DNA of 64,000 nt from Pseudoflavonifractor capillosus (lineage in GTDB: Bacteria; Bacillota; Clostridia; Oscillospirales; Oscillospiraceae). This document shows, piece by piece, positions 16,490-23,555 of the stretch. Where the stretch lies: positions 124,001-188,000 of the forward strand of contig NZ_JACSNZ010000001.1 of the NCBI RefSeq assembly GCF_016902575.1, given 5' to 3'. The position numbers and the translations under genes were made by a program. The first letter of the stretch is position 1. Every line of letters begins with the position of its first letter. The notes under the pieces are model-generated. The model saw only the letters and a program-made list of their open reading frames with translations, had not been told where the DNA came from and searched no databases.

Positions 16490-17487
16490 CAGATCTTATC
16501 CTTTCGTTTGGGGGTGGGCGGCAGCTTCTTTACGATGGACTCATTGTAGGCAATCGAACCGTCCGGCGCCATGTAGGGCGTCTTGTCCACTGCGTCCACC
16601 GCATACTGCTTATACCAGGCGGTGCCGTCTGCGGCGTGAACCGTCGTGTACTGGCCCTCCGGCGCTACATACTGGTCCGCATGGTACATACCGAAGGCAA
16701 TGCCCTCCGGGTGTTCCGGCGTGACCTCCGTGCCGGTGATGCGACCGCCGCCGATCTCGACATTCTGATAGGTGGGGATATTCTCTGCCCCAGCCCCCAG
16801 TGCCGTGTGGCCCATATAGGAGTGCAGGGCTTCCACCGCCTTTTCGCCGGTGATCGTGCCCATTTGAGTGATGTTCCCGGTAGCCACAGAGCCGACGACA
16901 TGATTGGCGAAATCGCCGCCCTTGCTTACCGAGGAAGAATAAATGTGGCCGCCGACGCCGCCAGCAGCGCCGCCCACAAGACCGCCGAGGCCGGAAGGCT
17001 TGGCGTCCGAGGGCGTTGTGGCCGTCTTGACGGCGTTGTTCGTGACATTCCGCTTAATCACGCCGGCCAGACCGCCGCTGGCAAAGCCTGCGCCGAATCC
17101 GGCGGCACCGCTTTTTCCACCGCCGCCATTGGCATTGACATGGGTGAAGCTGCTGCTGCGCCCGCCGCCAAAGTGGTGGCTGGAGAAGTTCTTAAAGCCG
17201 CCGATGCCCTTGGCCGCAATCATGGCCTCCGCCAGCATACTGCCGCCGGTGTGGCCCACATTGACCCCCAAGCTCGCCATAAATGAATCAATCTTTTGCG
17301 ACACTTTCAGGAATCCGATGGCGCACATGAACCAGATCAGGACATTGCCGGAAACCGTCTCCTTACCTACAGCGTCCACTTGAGCCTGCACCTCTTCCTC
17401 GGAGATGGCAAAAGCAGGCTGACAAAACAGGCAGGAGAGGGCAGCAACCATCAGCGCAAGGAACAAAATTTTCTTGAATTTTTTCAA
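16489..17487 (-). CDS. Secreted/membrane Gly-rich conjugation protein
   Basis: 332 residues with a TTG start at 17487, chosen because AAGGAGG lies 6 bp upstream; the longer open frame has no such site. Signal peptide LFLALMVAALSCLFCQPAFA, then a hydrophobic segment (VLIWFMCAIGFLKVS) and a long Gly/Ala/Ser-rich part (about 100-190). The C-terminal 130 residues are soluble and polar, ending in a Lys-rich tail. Its position between the VirB6-like and peptidase genes suggests a structural part of the mating channel. The signal peptide ends with the same CQPAFA as the VirB2-like gene product, an odd similarity between two adjacent genes. Confidence 0.7.
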   Translation of the reverse strand: MKKFKKILFLALMVAALSCLFCQPAFAISEEEVQAQVDAVGKETVSGNVLIWFMCAIGFLKVSQKIDSFMASLGVNVGHTGGSMLAEAMIAAKGIGGFKNFSSHHFGGGRSSSFTHVNANGGGGKSGAAGFGAGFASGGLAGVIKRNVTNNAVKTATTPSDAKPSGLGGLVGGAAGGVGGHIYSSSVSKGGDFANHVVGSVATGNITQMGTITGEKAVEALHSYMGHTALGAGAENIPTYQNVEIGGGRITGTEVTPEHPEGIAFGMYHADQYVAPEGQYTTVHAADGTAWYKQYAVDAVDKTPYMAPDGSIAYNESIVKKLPPTPKRKDKI

Positions 17488-17498
17488 AACGCCCCTCC

Positions 17499-18209
17499 TT
17501 ACAAAGAGAGCGGATTGGCAATAAAGGAGCCAACCATGCTCGTAAACAGGCGCAGGCACCAGGCATTCATAATCAGCAGAAAAATCTGCCCGCCCAGCAT
17601 CCGGCACCAGGATTTCCAAATGTTCGATGTGGTCTGGCTTGCGCCCATCGAAAAAGCGACCGGCGCCGTATAGACCAGCACGCCCAGCAGAACATACCGT
17701 TCCGCCGCTTCCAGCAGTAATTTCAGATAATTCCAGGCCAGGATGATGACGAGGATTAGGGTGATCAGCGCAACAGCGCCATTGGCACAGACGCCGATGA
17801 TCACCAGCATGACCGAGTTAAAATCGGCAAAGCTGAGGGGCGGCAGCTCCGAATCCATGATCCAGCGGTACGGCGTGCCGCCGATGGTCAGGACGATGTT
17901 GACGATTTCATCGGAAAAGAGCGCCAGCAGGATGAAAATGACCGACCGGATGCTCAACTTGACCGGATCTTCCGCCTCGATTCCTGCACCCAGGCCGAAG
18001 TTTTTGAACAGCTGCCAGACCCAATTCAGCAGGATAATGCCAACAGCCAGCGCCACAAAGACGCTATACATCGTTTCGGCAGCGGGAAAGTACCGCAGAA
18101 AAACAGCCATGTCACAGCCCAGAGCGCCCAAAACCGAAGTGGTCACCAGGTCAAGGCCGGCCATTACCTGCTCCGCGATCCATTCAACGATGCCATCCAG
18201 GATACCCAT
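17499..18209 (-). CDS. VirB6/TrbL-like polytopic membrane protein
   Basis: 236 residues with five to six membrane helices: MYSVFVALAVGIILLNWVW, SVIFILLALFSDEIVNIVL, VMLVIIGVCANGAVALITLILVI, YVLLGVLVYTAPVAFSMG and a C-terminal one around GGQIFLLIMNAWC. The order and the conserved-looking ERYVLLGVLVYTAPVAF ... WCRMLGGQ block are typical of TrbL/VirB6-like proteins in Gram-positive ICEs, which form part of the membrane channel. It follows the VirB2-like gene, which supports this. Confidence 0.8.
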   Translation of the reverse strand: MGILDGIVEWIAEQVMAGLDLVTTSVLGALGCDMAVFLRYFPAAETMYSVFVALAVGIILLNWVWQLFKNFGLGAGIEAEDPVKLSIRSVIFILLALFSDEIVNIVLTIGGTPYRWIMDSELPPLSFADFNSVMLVIIGVCANGAVALITLILVIILAWNYLKLLLEAAERYVLLGVLVYTAPVAFSMGASQTTSNIWKSWCRMLGGQIFLLIMNAWCLRLFTSMVGSFIANPLSL

Positions 18210-18248
18210 AGCTTACGCCTCCTTCCAGTGGGTATATTGCGGCGGCCA

Positions 18249-18662
18249 TCAGCCTGTCCACTGACCACCAGAGAACAGAGGCGTCACATAAGCCATGATG
18301 AATCCGAGACCATTGAGGACGGCCCAGGTAATGCAGATGCGCTTCAGCCACGCCCGGCTCTCATCGACTGTCCGGCCGGAGCGCGAAAAGTTCATAAGCA
18401 GAAGCGCCACCGAGGCTGTCACGATGGCCGCAATGGTGGAGATGGCGAGGATCTGCGTGTAGACATCCTGCATGATTTCCTTGGCCTTCGTCCAAACATC
18501 GGTTGCGGCAAAGGCCGGCTGGCAGAACATCATCGCCATCGTTACACAGAGGAACGCCGTGTAGGCGATCCTGCCGATGGAAACGCGACGAGGCGGGCTG
18601 CTGTCATCTTCCCGCCGCTGCTGTTGAGGAATTTTCAGTTTTTTCAATTTGCGGACCTCCAA
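18249..18662 (-). CDS. VirB2/TrbC-like small membrane protein
   Basis: 137 residues. A basic cytosolic N-terminus (about 30 residues), a membrane/signal segment ending in CQPAFA, then two helices (ILAISTIAAIVTASVALLLMNF and ITWAVLNGLGFIMAYV). This two-helix layout after a long leader is typical of VirB2/TrbC-type conjugative pilin-like proteins. It is the first gene of the secretion operon, about 160 bp downstream of promoter copy 2 and its leader terminator. Confidence 0.72.
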   Translation of the reverse strand: MEVRKLKKLKIPQQQRREDDSSPPRRVSIGRIAYTAFLCVTMAMMFCQPAFAATDVWTKAKEIMQDVYTQILAISTIAAIVTASVALLLMNFSRSGRTVDESRAWLKRICITWAVLNGLGFIMAYVTPLFSGGQWTG

Positions 18663-18695
18663 TCCAAATGTGATGTTCGTCGCTCAAAGAAGCAA

Positions 18696-18736
18696 AGAAG
18701 GAGCCCGCATCCGTCGTGCAGATGTGGACTCCTTCT
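18696..18736 (-). other. Second hairpin in the secretion operon leader
   Basis: Minus strand AGAAGGAGTCC-ACATC pairs with GATGC-GGGCTCCTTCT, followed by T-rich sequence. Together with the terminator at 18761-18785 it makes the roughly 160-nt leader highly structured. Confidence 0.6.
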
Positions 18737-18760
18737 CCGGCCAAAGACCATTTGGGCAGC

Positions 18761-18785
18761 AAAAAAGCACCTCGAAAAAGGTGCT
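18761..18785 (-). terminator. Leader terminator of the secretion operon
   Basis: Minus strand AGCACCT-TTTTCG-AGGTGCT followed by TTTTT: a textbook intrinsic terminator about 40 nt after the predicted transcription start and before the first gene. An outer pairing GGGCAGC / GCTGCCC also encloses it. Confidence 0.85.
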
Positions 18786-18828
18786 GTTCGCTGCCCGTTC
18801 AGTTTTGGATACAAGTTTGAGCATATTC

Positions 18829-18896
18829 AGTCTAACACATAGGGATTTACGGCTCAAGGGCAGGAACGCGCCAATTTCAATCCCGAAGTGTGCCAA
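18829..18896 (-). promoter_or_regulatory. ICE promoter with two TTGGCRC repeats (copy 2)
   Basis: Minus strand: -10 TAGACT (18834-18829), 17-bp spacer, -35 TTGAGC (18857-18852), TTGGCGC (18874-18868) and TTGGCAC (18896-18890), the repeats being 22 bp apart. Layout is identical to 3590-3657, including the shared CCTGCCCTT and GCCGTAAATCC blocks. It drives the type IV secretion operon. Confidence 0.78.
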
Positions 18897-19448
18897 TTAT
18901 TTGCCTGCCTTTTTCTCGGTGGATTTCGGCTCCGGGAAGAACTGTTCCAGCATATCCAGACTGTCCTTGGAGGTGTAGCCCCACAGCACTGAACTGAGGG
19001 CGTCAATGGCATCCCGCCGCTTGCGGTAGTAGGTGCGGAAGGAGATGTCCCGGATGTGCGGGCGCAGGTTCTCGATGATTTCCTCCACATTCTTCAGCTG
19101 CTGGGGAGAGAGGAAGGAGTAGTACAGCAGCCAGTAATACGCCTCGCCGTTCTTATGACGGGTGCGGAGCAATTCGACGGCCGAATCCAGAAGCTTCAGC
19201 ATCTTGTGGCTGCGCTCAATGCACTTGGCATGGTGCTCAATGTCGCTCCCGTTCAGGTCTGCGCCGGCCAGGTAGACGGAATCCAGAAATTCTTCGATGG
19301 AGGTGCCGTATTCAATCTCGAACTTGGCCCGCACATGCTGGACGGAAATCTCCAAGCTCCAAATCACGTCGCGGTATTTTTTCAGCAGTTTCCAGGTATC
19401 ATGGTACAGAGGGTTCTCTGCGACATCTTTTTCAACAAATTTCTTCAT
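18897..19448 (-). CDS. Sigma-70 region 4 / ArpU-like regulator candidate
   Basis: 183 residues; ATG at 19448 after AGGAGG. The N-terminal half is helical with no known motif. The C-terminal part, YYWLLYYSFLSPQQLKNVEEII...ISFRTYYRKRRDAIDALSSVLWGYTS, has the spacing of a helix-turn-helix of the ArpU/RinA or sigma-region-4 type seen in phage and ICE late activators. It ends directly at promoter copy 2 and would be well placed to activate it and copy 1. Function is inferred from this layout. Confidence 0.6.
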   Translation of the reverse strand: MKKFVEKDVAENPLYHDTWKLLKKYRDVIWSLEISVQHVRAKFEIEYGTSIEEFLDSVYLAGADLNGSDIEHHAKCIERSHKMLKLLDSAVELLRTRHKNGEAYYWLLYYSFLSPQQLKNVEEIIENLRPHIRDISFRTYYRKRRDAIDALSSVLWGYTSKDSLDMLEQFFPEPKSTEKKAGK

Positions 19449-19463
19449 AGTAAGACCTCCTGT

Positions 19464-20600
19464 TCAATTCTCCACCGAGGGAGAGAGTGTAAGTTCAAAA
19501 GTGGCGACCTGCTTGTTCCCGCACAGAACAGCAAGGCCAAAACGCAGCAGAGATTGCTCTCGCGCGCGGGGTAGTAAATCTTCCCGGCAGTCGCCCGATA
19601 AGGGATATAACTTGTAGCGAGAGAGCGGGCAGCCAAAGCACGAAATCCCTTGTGCCATCAGGATTTGCGCCATTTTCTGAAGGATAATTTCAATGTGCGA
19701 TTTTGAAACGCTGGCGAGTTCATCTGAAACGATGACCTCATGCTCCAAGGCAGGGGCGTCGTGGCCTGCGCTGTCCTCCTTCGGGAGTTCCAGGCGAATG
19801 TTAAGCGTCATAGCGACCTCCTCTTTGTCCACCATCACGTCAGAGATCTCGAACATGGTGGACAGATATTTTTGCAGATAGATTACGCTGCCATGCCGGC
19901 CCGGGAAGGACATGAGGGAGAGGTAGTCCAGCGCAGCCAGCTTTTTCAGGATACGGCCGACTGTCGCCCGGGACAGCCCCCAGCGGGCAGCCAGCTCCGT
20001 GTAGGTCACAAGGGGATTGCCGGTGCCGTTGCGGAAATAGACCACTGGCCCCAGGTCTGACCCCTGCACCTGATTGTCGTTGTAGATGGCGGATACCCAC
20101 AGGTCCAGCACAATGTCCATCTCGGAGCAGCGGTCTGAACTGATGAGGTCGGTGGCAACGGAAACCGGCAGGAAGAAAAAGCCGGTGTCCTTCTGGCAGG
20201 GGGCATTGTACTCCAGGACCGTATTATGCCGCGCCCAGTCGCAGATCTTATAGCGGACTACATTCCCGCGGCCCAGTGTCTGAAAGGAAATAAGGTTCTG
20301 CTTCTGCAGCCGTTCCAGTACGGCCAGCGCCTGGCACTGGAACCGGGTACGGAACCATTGGGACAGCTCCTTGAGGGTGCAGACCCATTCGCCAGGGTAG
20401 ACGGTATAGCTGATGCCGTCGATGCGGCGATATGAGGTGCGGAAGTTTGCGTAGCTGCAAAGTACCGTAAAATAAAAAAGGCCGGAGCCTCCGCTTACGC
20501 GAATGCTCCGGTCCTCCATCAGAAAGCGGACGAACTGCCGGTAGATCCGGCAGCGTGGGTAGTCCACCACCTGTTTAATTTGTAATTGATAGGTTGGCAT
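19464..20600 (-). CDS. Winged-helix ICE protein, replication or regulator type
   Basis: 378 residues. I use ATG 20600, 6 bp after AAGGAG; the longer open frame starts inside the promoter. Two winged-helix regions are visible: residues about 65-125 (ELSQWFRTRFQCQALAVLERLQKQNLISFQTLGRGNVVRY) and about 205-260 (TYTELAARWGLSRATVGRILKKLAALDYLSLMSFPG). The last 120 residues include paired Cys (CFGCPLSR). Such two-winged-helix proteins at the end of ICE operons are often replication initiators or regulators; I cannot separate these. It is the first gene after the ICE border region. Confidence 0.65.
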   Translation of the reverse strand: MPTYQLQIKQVVDYPRCRIYRQFVRFLMEDRSIRVSGGSGLFYFTVLCSYANFRTSYRRIDGISYTVYPGEWVCTLKELSQWFRTRFQCQALAVLERLQKQNLISFQTLGRGNVVRYKICDWARHNTVLEYNAPCQKDTGFFFLPVSVATDLISSDRCSEMDIVLDLWVSAIYNDNQVQGSDLGPVVYFRNGTGNPLVTYTELAARWGLSRATVGRILKKLAALDYLSLMSFPGRHGSVIYLQKYLSTMFEISDVMVDKEEVAMTLNIRLELPKEDSAGHDAPALEHEVIVSDELASVSKSHIEIILQKMAQILMAQGISCFGCPLSRYKLYPLSGDCREDLLPRAREQSLLRFGLAVLCGNKQVATFELTLSPSVEN

Positions 20601-20659
20601 GGCTTTCTCCTTTTTATATATAAGGTATGAAATTGGAAGGGCCAACGAAAAAATCGTTG
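20601..20659 (-). promoter_or_regulatory. Promoter region of the winged-helix gene with operator-like dyad
   Basis: Minus strand TTGGCC - 17 bp - TATATA ends about 10 bp before the ribosome binding site, giving a very short leader. The dyad CAACGA-AAAAA-TCGTTG (20643-20659) overlaps its upstream side and the -35 of the divergent promoter, a plausible shared operator. Confidence 0.5.
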
Positions 20660-20685
20660 ACTTGAACATCTTGGGGGCTTATGTT
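20657..20685 (+). promoter_or_regulatory. Outward promoter at the ICE end
   Basis: TTGACT (20657-20662), 17-bp spacer, TATGTT (20680-20685), pointing rightward out of the ICE toward the 39-codon ORF and the attachment core. In an ICE integrated directly next to the target gene, this promoter would transcribe that gene. Confidence 0.6.
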
Positions 20686-20959
20686 ATTATTGTATTGTAA
20701 AAAGAATCGGCTGGGGGCTTTGTCGATTGGGTTCAGCTGATTGCTCTGAATGGCTTTCGTTGTTCTAAGGCACACAGCATTTGGGATGTTCTCCATTGCT
20801 CTACAATGTATCAGTCGATTTTTTGGAAATATTTTGCAAAAAATTTTGTTTGGGACTTTTTGTAAAAATGCTCAAAAAAAGGACGGAAAATCGGCCTACA
20901 ACTTTCTACAACTTTTTTACAACTTTTGCCCCGAACCAGACGGCACAGGAGGACACACT
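20686..20959 (+). other. AT-rich leader at the ICE border, no gene
   Basis: About 270 bp without a convincing coding region. It contains two copies of TGGGGGCTT about 40 bp apart, several A/T tracts, and three TACAACTTT repeats described separately. Confidence 0.55.
20897..20926. repeat. Three TACAACTTT repeats, possible arm-type sites
   Basis: TACAACTTT starts at 20897, 20907 and 20918, that is with 10 and 11 bp spacing, about 130 bp left of the attachment core. Phased short direct repeats on both sides of a core are typical of arm sites for tyrosine recombinases or excisionases. Confidence 0.6.
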
Positions 20960-21079
20960 ATGGAATCCAAAAAGTTAGAAAAACCTCGTGAAAACGGCAC
21001 TTTTTCGACCGTACGAGGCGTGATGAAACCGGATGAAGAGGGTAGAAGGGTGTTCCCCACAATGAAGCCTCTGGACTAA
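20960..21079 (+). CDS. 39-residue ORF ending in the attachment core
   Basis: ATG at 20960 has an excellent AGGAGG site 7 bp upstream. The peptide begins MESKKLEKPRENG and ends ...EEGRRVFPTMKPLD, with the stop right after the 24-bp core. The last eight residues equal residues 13-20 of the tRNA-binding protein at 34153. I read this as the ICE-supplied 5' end that was once fused in frame to that host gene and was cut off when the second element inserted. Confidence 0.6.
   Translation: MESKKLEKPRENGTFSTVRGVMKPDEEGRRVFPTMKPLD
21053..21076. other. Left copy of the attachment core
   Basis: TTCCCCACAATGAA is identical to the right copy at 34189; over 24 bp there are three differences (G/A, T/C, C/T), all synonymous in the frame encoding FPTMKPLD. 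Confidence 0.7.
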
Positions 21080-21122
21080 AAAATCCAGTAAAATCAAGGG
21101 TTTTCGGCATCTCAAATCCGAG

Positions 21123-21143
21123 TTGACAACAAATTGACAACAA
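21123..21143. repeat. Two TTGACAACAA repeats, possible arm-type sites
   Basis: TTGACAACAA starts at 21123 and 21134, 11 bp apart, about 50 bp right of the left core. Note that each also contains a TTGACA hexamer, so a promoter role is an alternative. Confidence 0.55.
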
Positions 21144-21221
21144 TTTTTCATATAATTTTGAAGAATTGTGAAGCAGAATGAATTGTTGTAAGGATAAAAC
21201 ACAATACAGTACTTGCTGTAT

Positions 21222-21267
21222 AGAGAACACTTTTTGAAAGTAATTTCAGAAGGTGTTCTCTTTTTTT
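21222..21267 (+). terminator. Intrinsic terminator near the island left end
   Basis: AGAGAACAC pairs with GTGTTCTCT (inner CTT/AAG pairs extend it) and is followed by seven T. It would stop rightward transcription coming from the ICE end. Confidence 0.8.
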
Positions 21268-21285
21268 GTTAGGTCTGCTTGTGTC

Positions 21286-21618
21286 ATGACAAAATTAAAA
21301 CCGAATGCCTTTGCGGTTCTCAAATTGAAGGAACGTTATCCTGATATTCGTCTGATCCTCGTGCTTCCTTGCTTCTCTCAAACGAGAGGATGGTCGCAGG
21401 AAGATATAGAGATATACGATGACATCAAACAGAAGGCCGATAAAGTTGTATATACTTCTCAGGAGTACACGAGGGGCTGTATGCATAAACGCAATCGCCA
21501 TCTGGTTGATAACAGTTCTGCTTGTATTTCTTATCTCACAGAAAACAAGGGCGGAACTTTTTATACAGTGAACTACGCTAAGAGCAAAGGTGTCGAGGTA
21601 ATAAACATTGCAGAGTAA
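21286..21618 (+). pseudogene. Truncated SLOG (DUF1273-type) protein
   Basis: The 110 residues match the C-terminal two thirds of SLOG-family nucleotide-binding proteins common on ICEs: LKERYPDIRLILVLPC, then ADKVVYTSQEYTRGCMHKRNRHLVDNSSACISYLTENKGGTFYTVNYAKSKGVEVINI. The usual N-terminal part with the GHRP motif is missing and the region upstream is a terminator, not coding sequence. There is no good ribosome binding site at the ATG. I therefore regard it as a 5'-truncated remnant. Confidence 0.75.
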
Positions 21619-21780
21619 ACAGAAAATAATCGTACTCCTTTCCCCTGTATTTTAGCTTCTTCACCTCGTTGGAAATAAAAAGCGGTAAATGTCTATGGCT
21701 GTAAAAGGAGCCTGTAAAAGGAGCGGCTGCTTTCTTTTGGCTTAACATTCGTAAAAATATGTGACATCTCATAAAATCCA

Positions 21781-21809
21781 TTGATTTTTCACGATTTTCG
21801 TGCTATACT
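21781..21809 (+). promoter_or_regulatory. Promoter with dyad upstream of the XRE gene
   Basis: TTGATT (21781-21786), 17-bp spacer, TATACT (21804-21809). The spacer holds the dyad CACGA-TTT-TCGTG (21790-21802), a likely autoregulatory operator. Confidence 0.75.
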
Positions 21810-21841
21810 GTTTTCCATAAACAAGGCGGGAGATGAAGCGT

Positions 21842-22054
21842 ATGGCTGTCCAGTACAACCGGCTGTGGAAATTGCTGATTGATAAAAAGATGAAAAAATC
21901 CGCCCTGACAGAGTTGGCAGATGTGTCCTCCTCTACGATAGCAAAGCTGAACCGGGACGAATATGTGAGCCTGGAGGTTTTGGAGCGGATCTGCCGGGCG
22001 CTCCGCTGTGACATCGGGGATGTAGTGGAGCTGACGGAAGAATCGGAGAAATAA
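21842..22054 (+). CDS. Small XRE-family regulator (YozG-like)
   Basis: About 70 residues, all one helix-turn-helix domain: LWKLLIDKKMKKSALTELADVSSSTIAKLNRDEYVSLEVLERICRALRCDIGDVVEL. I prefer the ATG at 21842 (MAVQYNRLWKLL), the usual family start; an ATG at 21833 is also in frame. Small Cro/CI-like proteins of this type act as repressors or activators of neighbouring genes. It is 39 bp upstream of the LuxR membrane regulator and probably in one transcript. Confidence 0.85.
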   Translation: MAVQYNRLWKLLIDKKMKKSALTELADVSSSTIAKLNRDEYVSLEVLERICRALRCDIGDVVELTEESEK

Positions 22055-22093
22055 CGGGACGCCTGCAGCGGCTTCTGTGGAAAGGGTGGTACG

Positions 22094-23506
22094 ATGAAAG
22101 GGGAACTGAGAAAGCCGGCGTCTGTCAACGCCATTCTGCTGATCGGTATTTTTACTTTTGTCTTTTTAGGGGCGGAATATCTGTTTGTCAATATGATTTC
22201 TCTGTCGGTGACGGAAGGGAGAACTGTCATTGCCCAGAACTATGCGCTGGGCGCCAGCGCCGTCGGCTTTTTCTTGTATCCGGCCATGGAACGCTGGGGC
22301 GGGAGGCGCTATAAAAGCGCGCTGACCTTTATCCTGGCGCTGGGTGCGATTATCTGTACCTTCATTGTCCAGCAGCATATCTCCTATGCGGCGACCATGA
22401 CGGCAGGGATGGTGCTCTTCCTGCTGCTGGGCGTTTTCGGCAGCGCCGTCCACTATCTGGCTGCCGTCACCATAGACGGCGACAATGCATTGGCACGGCT
22501 GGCGGGGATCGCCTACGCTCTGGGAATTCTGCTCCAGTATGCAAACAACAACCTTGTCAACCTGGAGGTTGCGGAGGCGGCGTTTCTTTCGGTATTTCTG
22601 GCGGCTTTGAGCCTGCTGGTCATCCGAACGAGACAGGCCGCCCAAAGCCGCATCGAAATGACGGAGACTGCGGGCGCCTCTTCGGAACCTGCGGAAGACA
22701 TTTCCCTCACCCGGAAAAAACGGACGGCGGGCGTTATGCTGGCGCTGCTGGTAGTGCTGATGGCCTGCGTGTTCAGCACACTGGACAATGCCGTGACTCT
22801 CCGCCATGCGAGCGGGACGGATATCGGGCAGTGGCCCCGCCTGCTGCTGGCGCTCAGCGGCCTCGCCGCAGGCTTTGTCTTCGATATCCGAAAGCGGAAG
22901 TATATGGGGCTTATCATGTACTGCGTGATGATGATGTCGGTTCTGTCCATTGTGGTACTGAACCTGGGCGCTCCGTTCCTGATTGGACTGGTGGTCTTTT
23001 ACCTGTCCTCGGGCTTTTTCGTTGTCTTCTTTACAGCGAGCTTTATGGAGCTTTCCCGGCATATGCGCCTGCCGTCGCTGTGGGCGGGCATGGGCCGCGC
23101 CATGAATAACGTGAGCGCCGCCCTGATCGCCAGCGGATCGGTGGCGCTGCTGTCCACCGGCAACAGCCTGGCCGCCATTGTCATCGCCCTGGTGCTGTTC
23201 GTGGCGGTCAGCGTTGTTATGGCTGTGTATACCGCCCGCATGAACGCCGTCAAAGAACCCAAGGAGCCGCCTGCTTCCCAAAAGTCGGACGAAGAGCGAA
23301 GGGAGGCGTTCATCGCAAAATACGGGCTGACCGAACGGGAATGGGATGTGTTCTCCAAGATGATTTCCTCGGACAGCAGCGCCCAGGAGATAGCCGACTG
23401 CCTGTTCCTGTCCAAGCGGACGGTGGAACGGCATATCTCCGCCCTGTACGAAAAGACAGGCGCAAAATCCCGCATCACTATGTACCTGCTTTACCGCAAC
23501 GATTAA
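22094..23506 (+). CDS. Membrane-bound LuxR-family regulator
   Basis: 470 residues. About 12 membrane helices (residues 10-385) in an MFS-like layout with a polar loop in the middle, followed by a cytoplasmic linker and a LuxR-type DNA-binding domain at the C-terminus (LTEREWDVFSKMISSDSSAQEIADCLFLSKRTVERHISALYEKTGAKSRITMYLL). This class is frequent in gut Eggerthellaceae and some clostridia and is thought to sense a small molecule in the membrane. It is followed by a terminator and then an operator-like pair of palindromes in front of the lipoprotein operon, which it may control. Confidence 0.88.
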   Translation: MKGELRKPASVNAILLIGIFTFVFLGAEYLFVNMISLSVTEGRTVIAQNYALGASAVGFFLYPAMERWGGRRYKSALTFILALGAIICTFIVQQHISYAATMTAGMVLFLLLGVFGSAVHYLAAVTIDGDNALARLAGIAYALGILLQYANNNLVNLEVAEAAFLSVFLAALSLLVIRTRQAAQSRIEMTETAGASSEPAEDISLTRKKRTAGVMLALLVVLMACVFSTLDNAVTLRHASGTDIGQWPRLLLALSGLAAGFVFDIRKRKYMGLIMYCVMMMSVLSIVVLNLGAPFLIGLVVFYLSSGFFVVFFTASFMELSRHMRLPSLWAGMGRAMNNVSAALIASGSVALLSTGNSLAAIVIALVLFVAVSVVMAVYTARMNAVKEPKEPPASQKSDEERREAFIAKYGLTEREWDVFSKMISSDSSAQEIADCLFLSKRTVERHISALYEKTGAKSRITMYLLYRND

Positions 23507-23518
23507 CATACTGGCTGA

Positions 23519-23555
23519 CACCCTGCTTTCTCTCCGGAGAGGCAGGGTGTTTTTG
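23519..23555 (+). terminator. Terminator after the LuxR gene
   Basis: CACCCTGC pairs with GCAGGGTG and is followed by TTTTTGTG. Confidence 0.85.

Larger units (their letters stand above)
1..21076. mobile_element. Right part of an integrative conjugative element
   Basis: Almost all genes between the window start and about 20,600 are on the minus strand and form a type IV secretion set: VirB4 ATPase fused to a PrgI domain, VirD4/TraG coupling protein, VirB2- and VirB6-like membrane proteins and a C39-like peptidase. Gene content resembles the clostridial CTn4-like ICE family (VirB4 of the CD1110 type), from memory of the family. The right border is placed at the end of a 24-bp attachment-like core at 21053-21076. 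The left border, relaxase and integrase are not in the window. A RloAB defence pair is embedded as cargo and a Tad-like operon follows. Confidence 0.85.

Noticed and set aside
1-21076. Prophage
   Set aside because: No capsid, portal, terminase, tail or lysis genes; VirB4, VirD4 and VirB6-like genes show a conjugative element.
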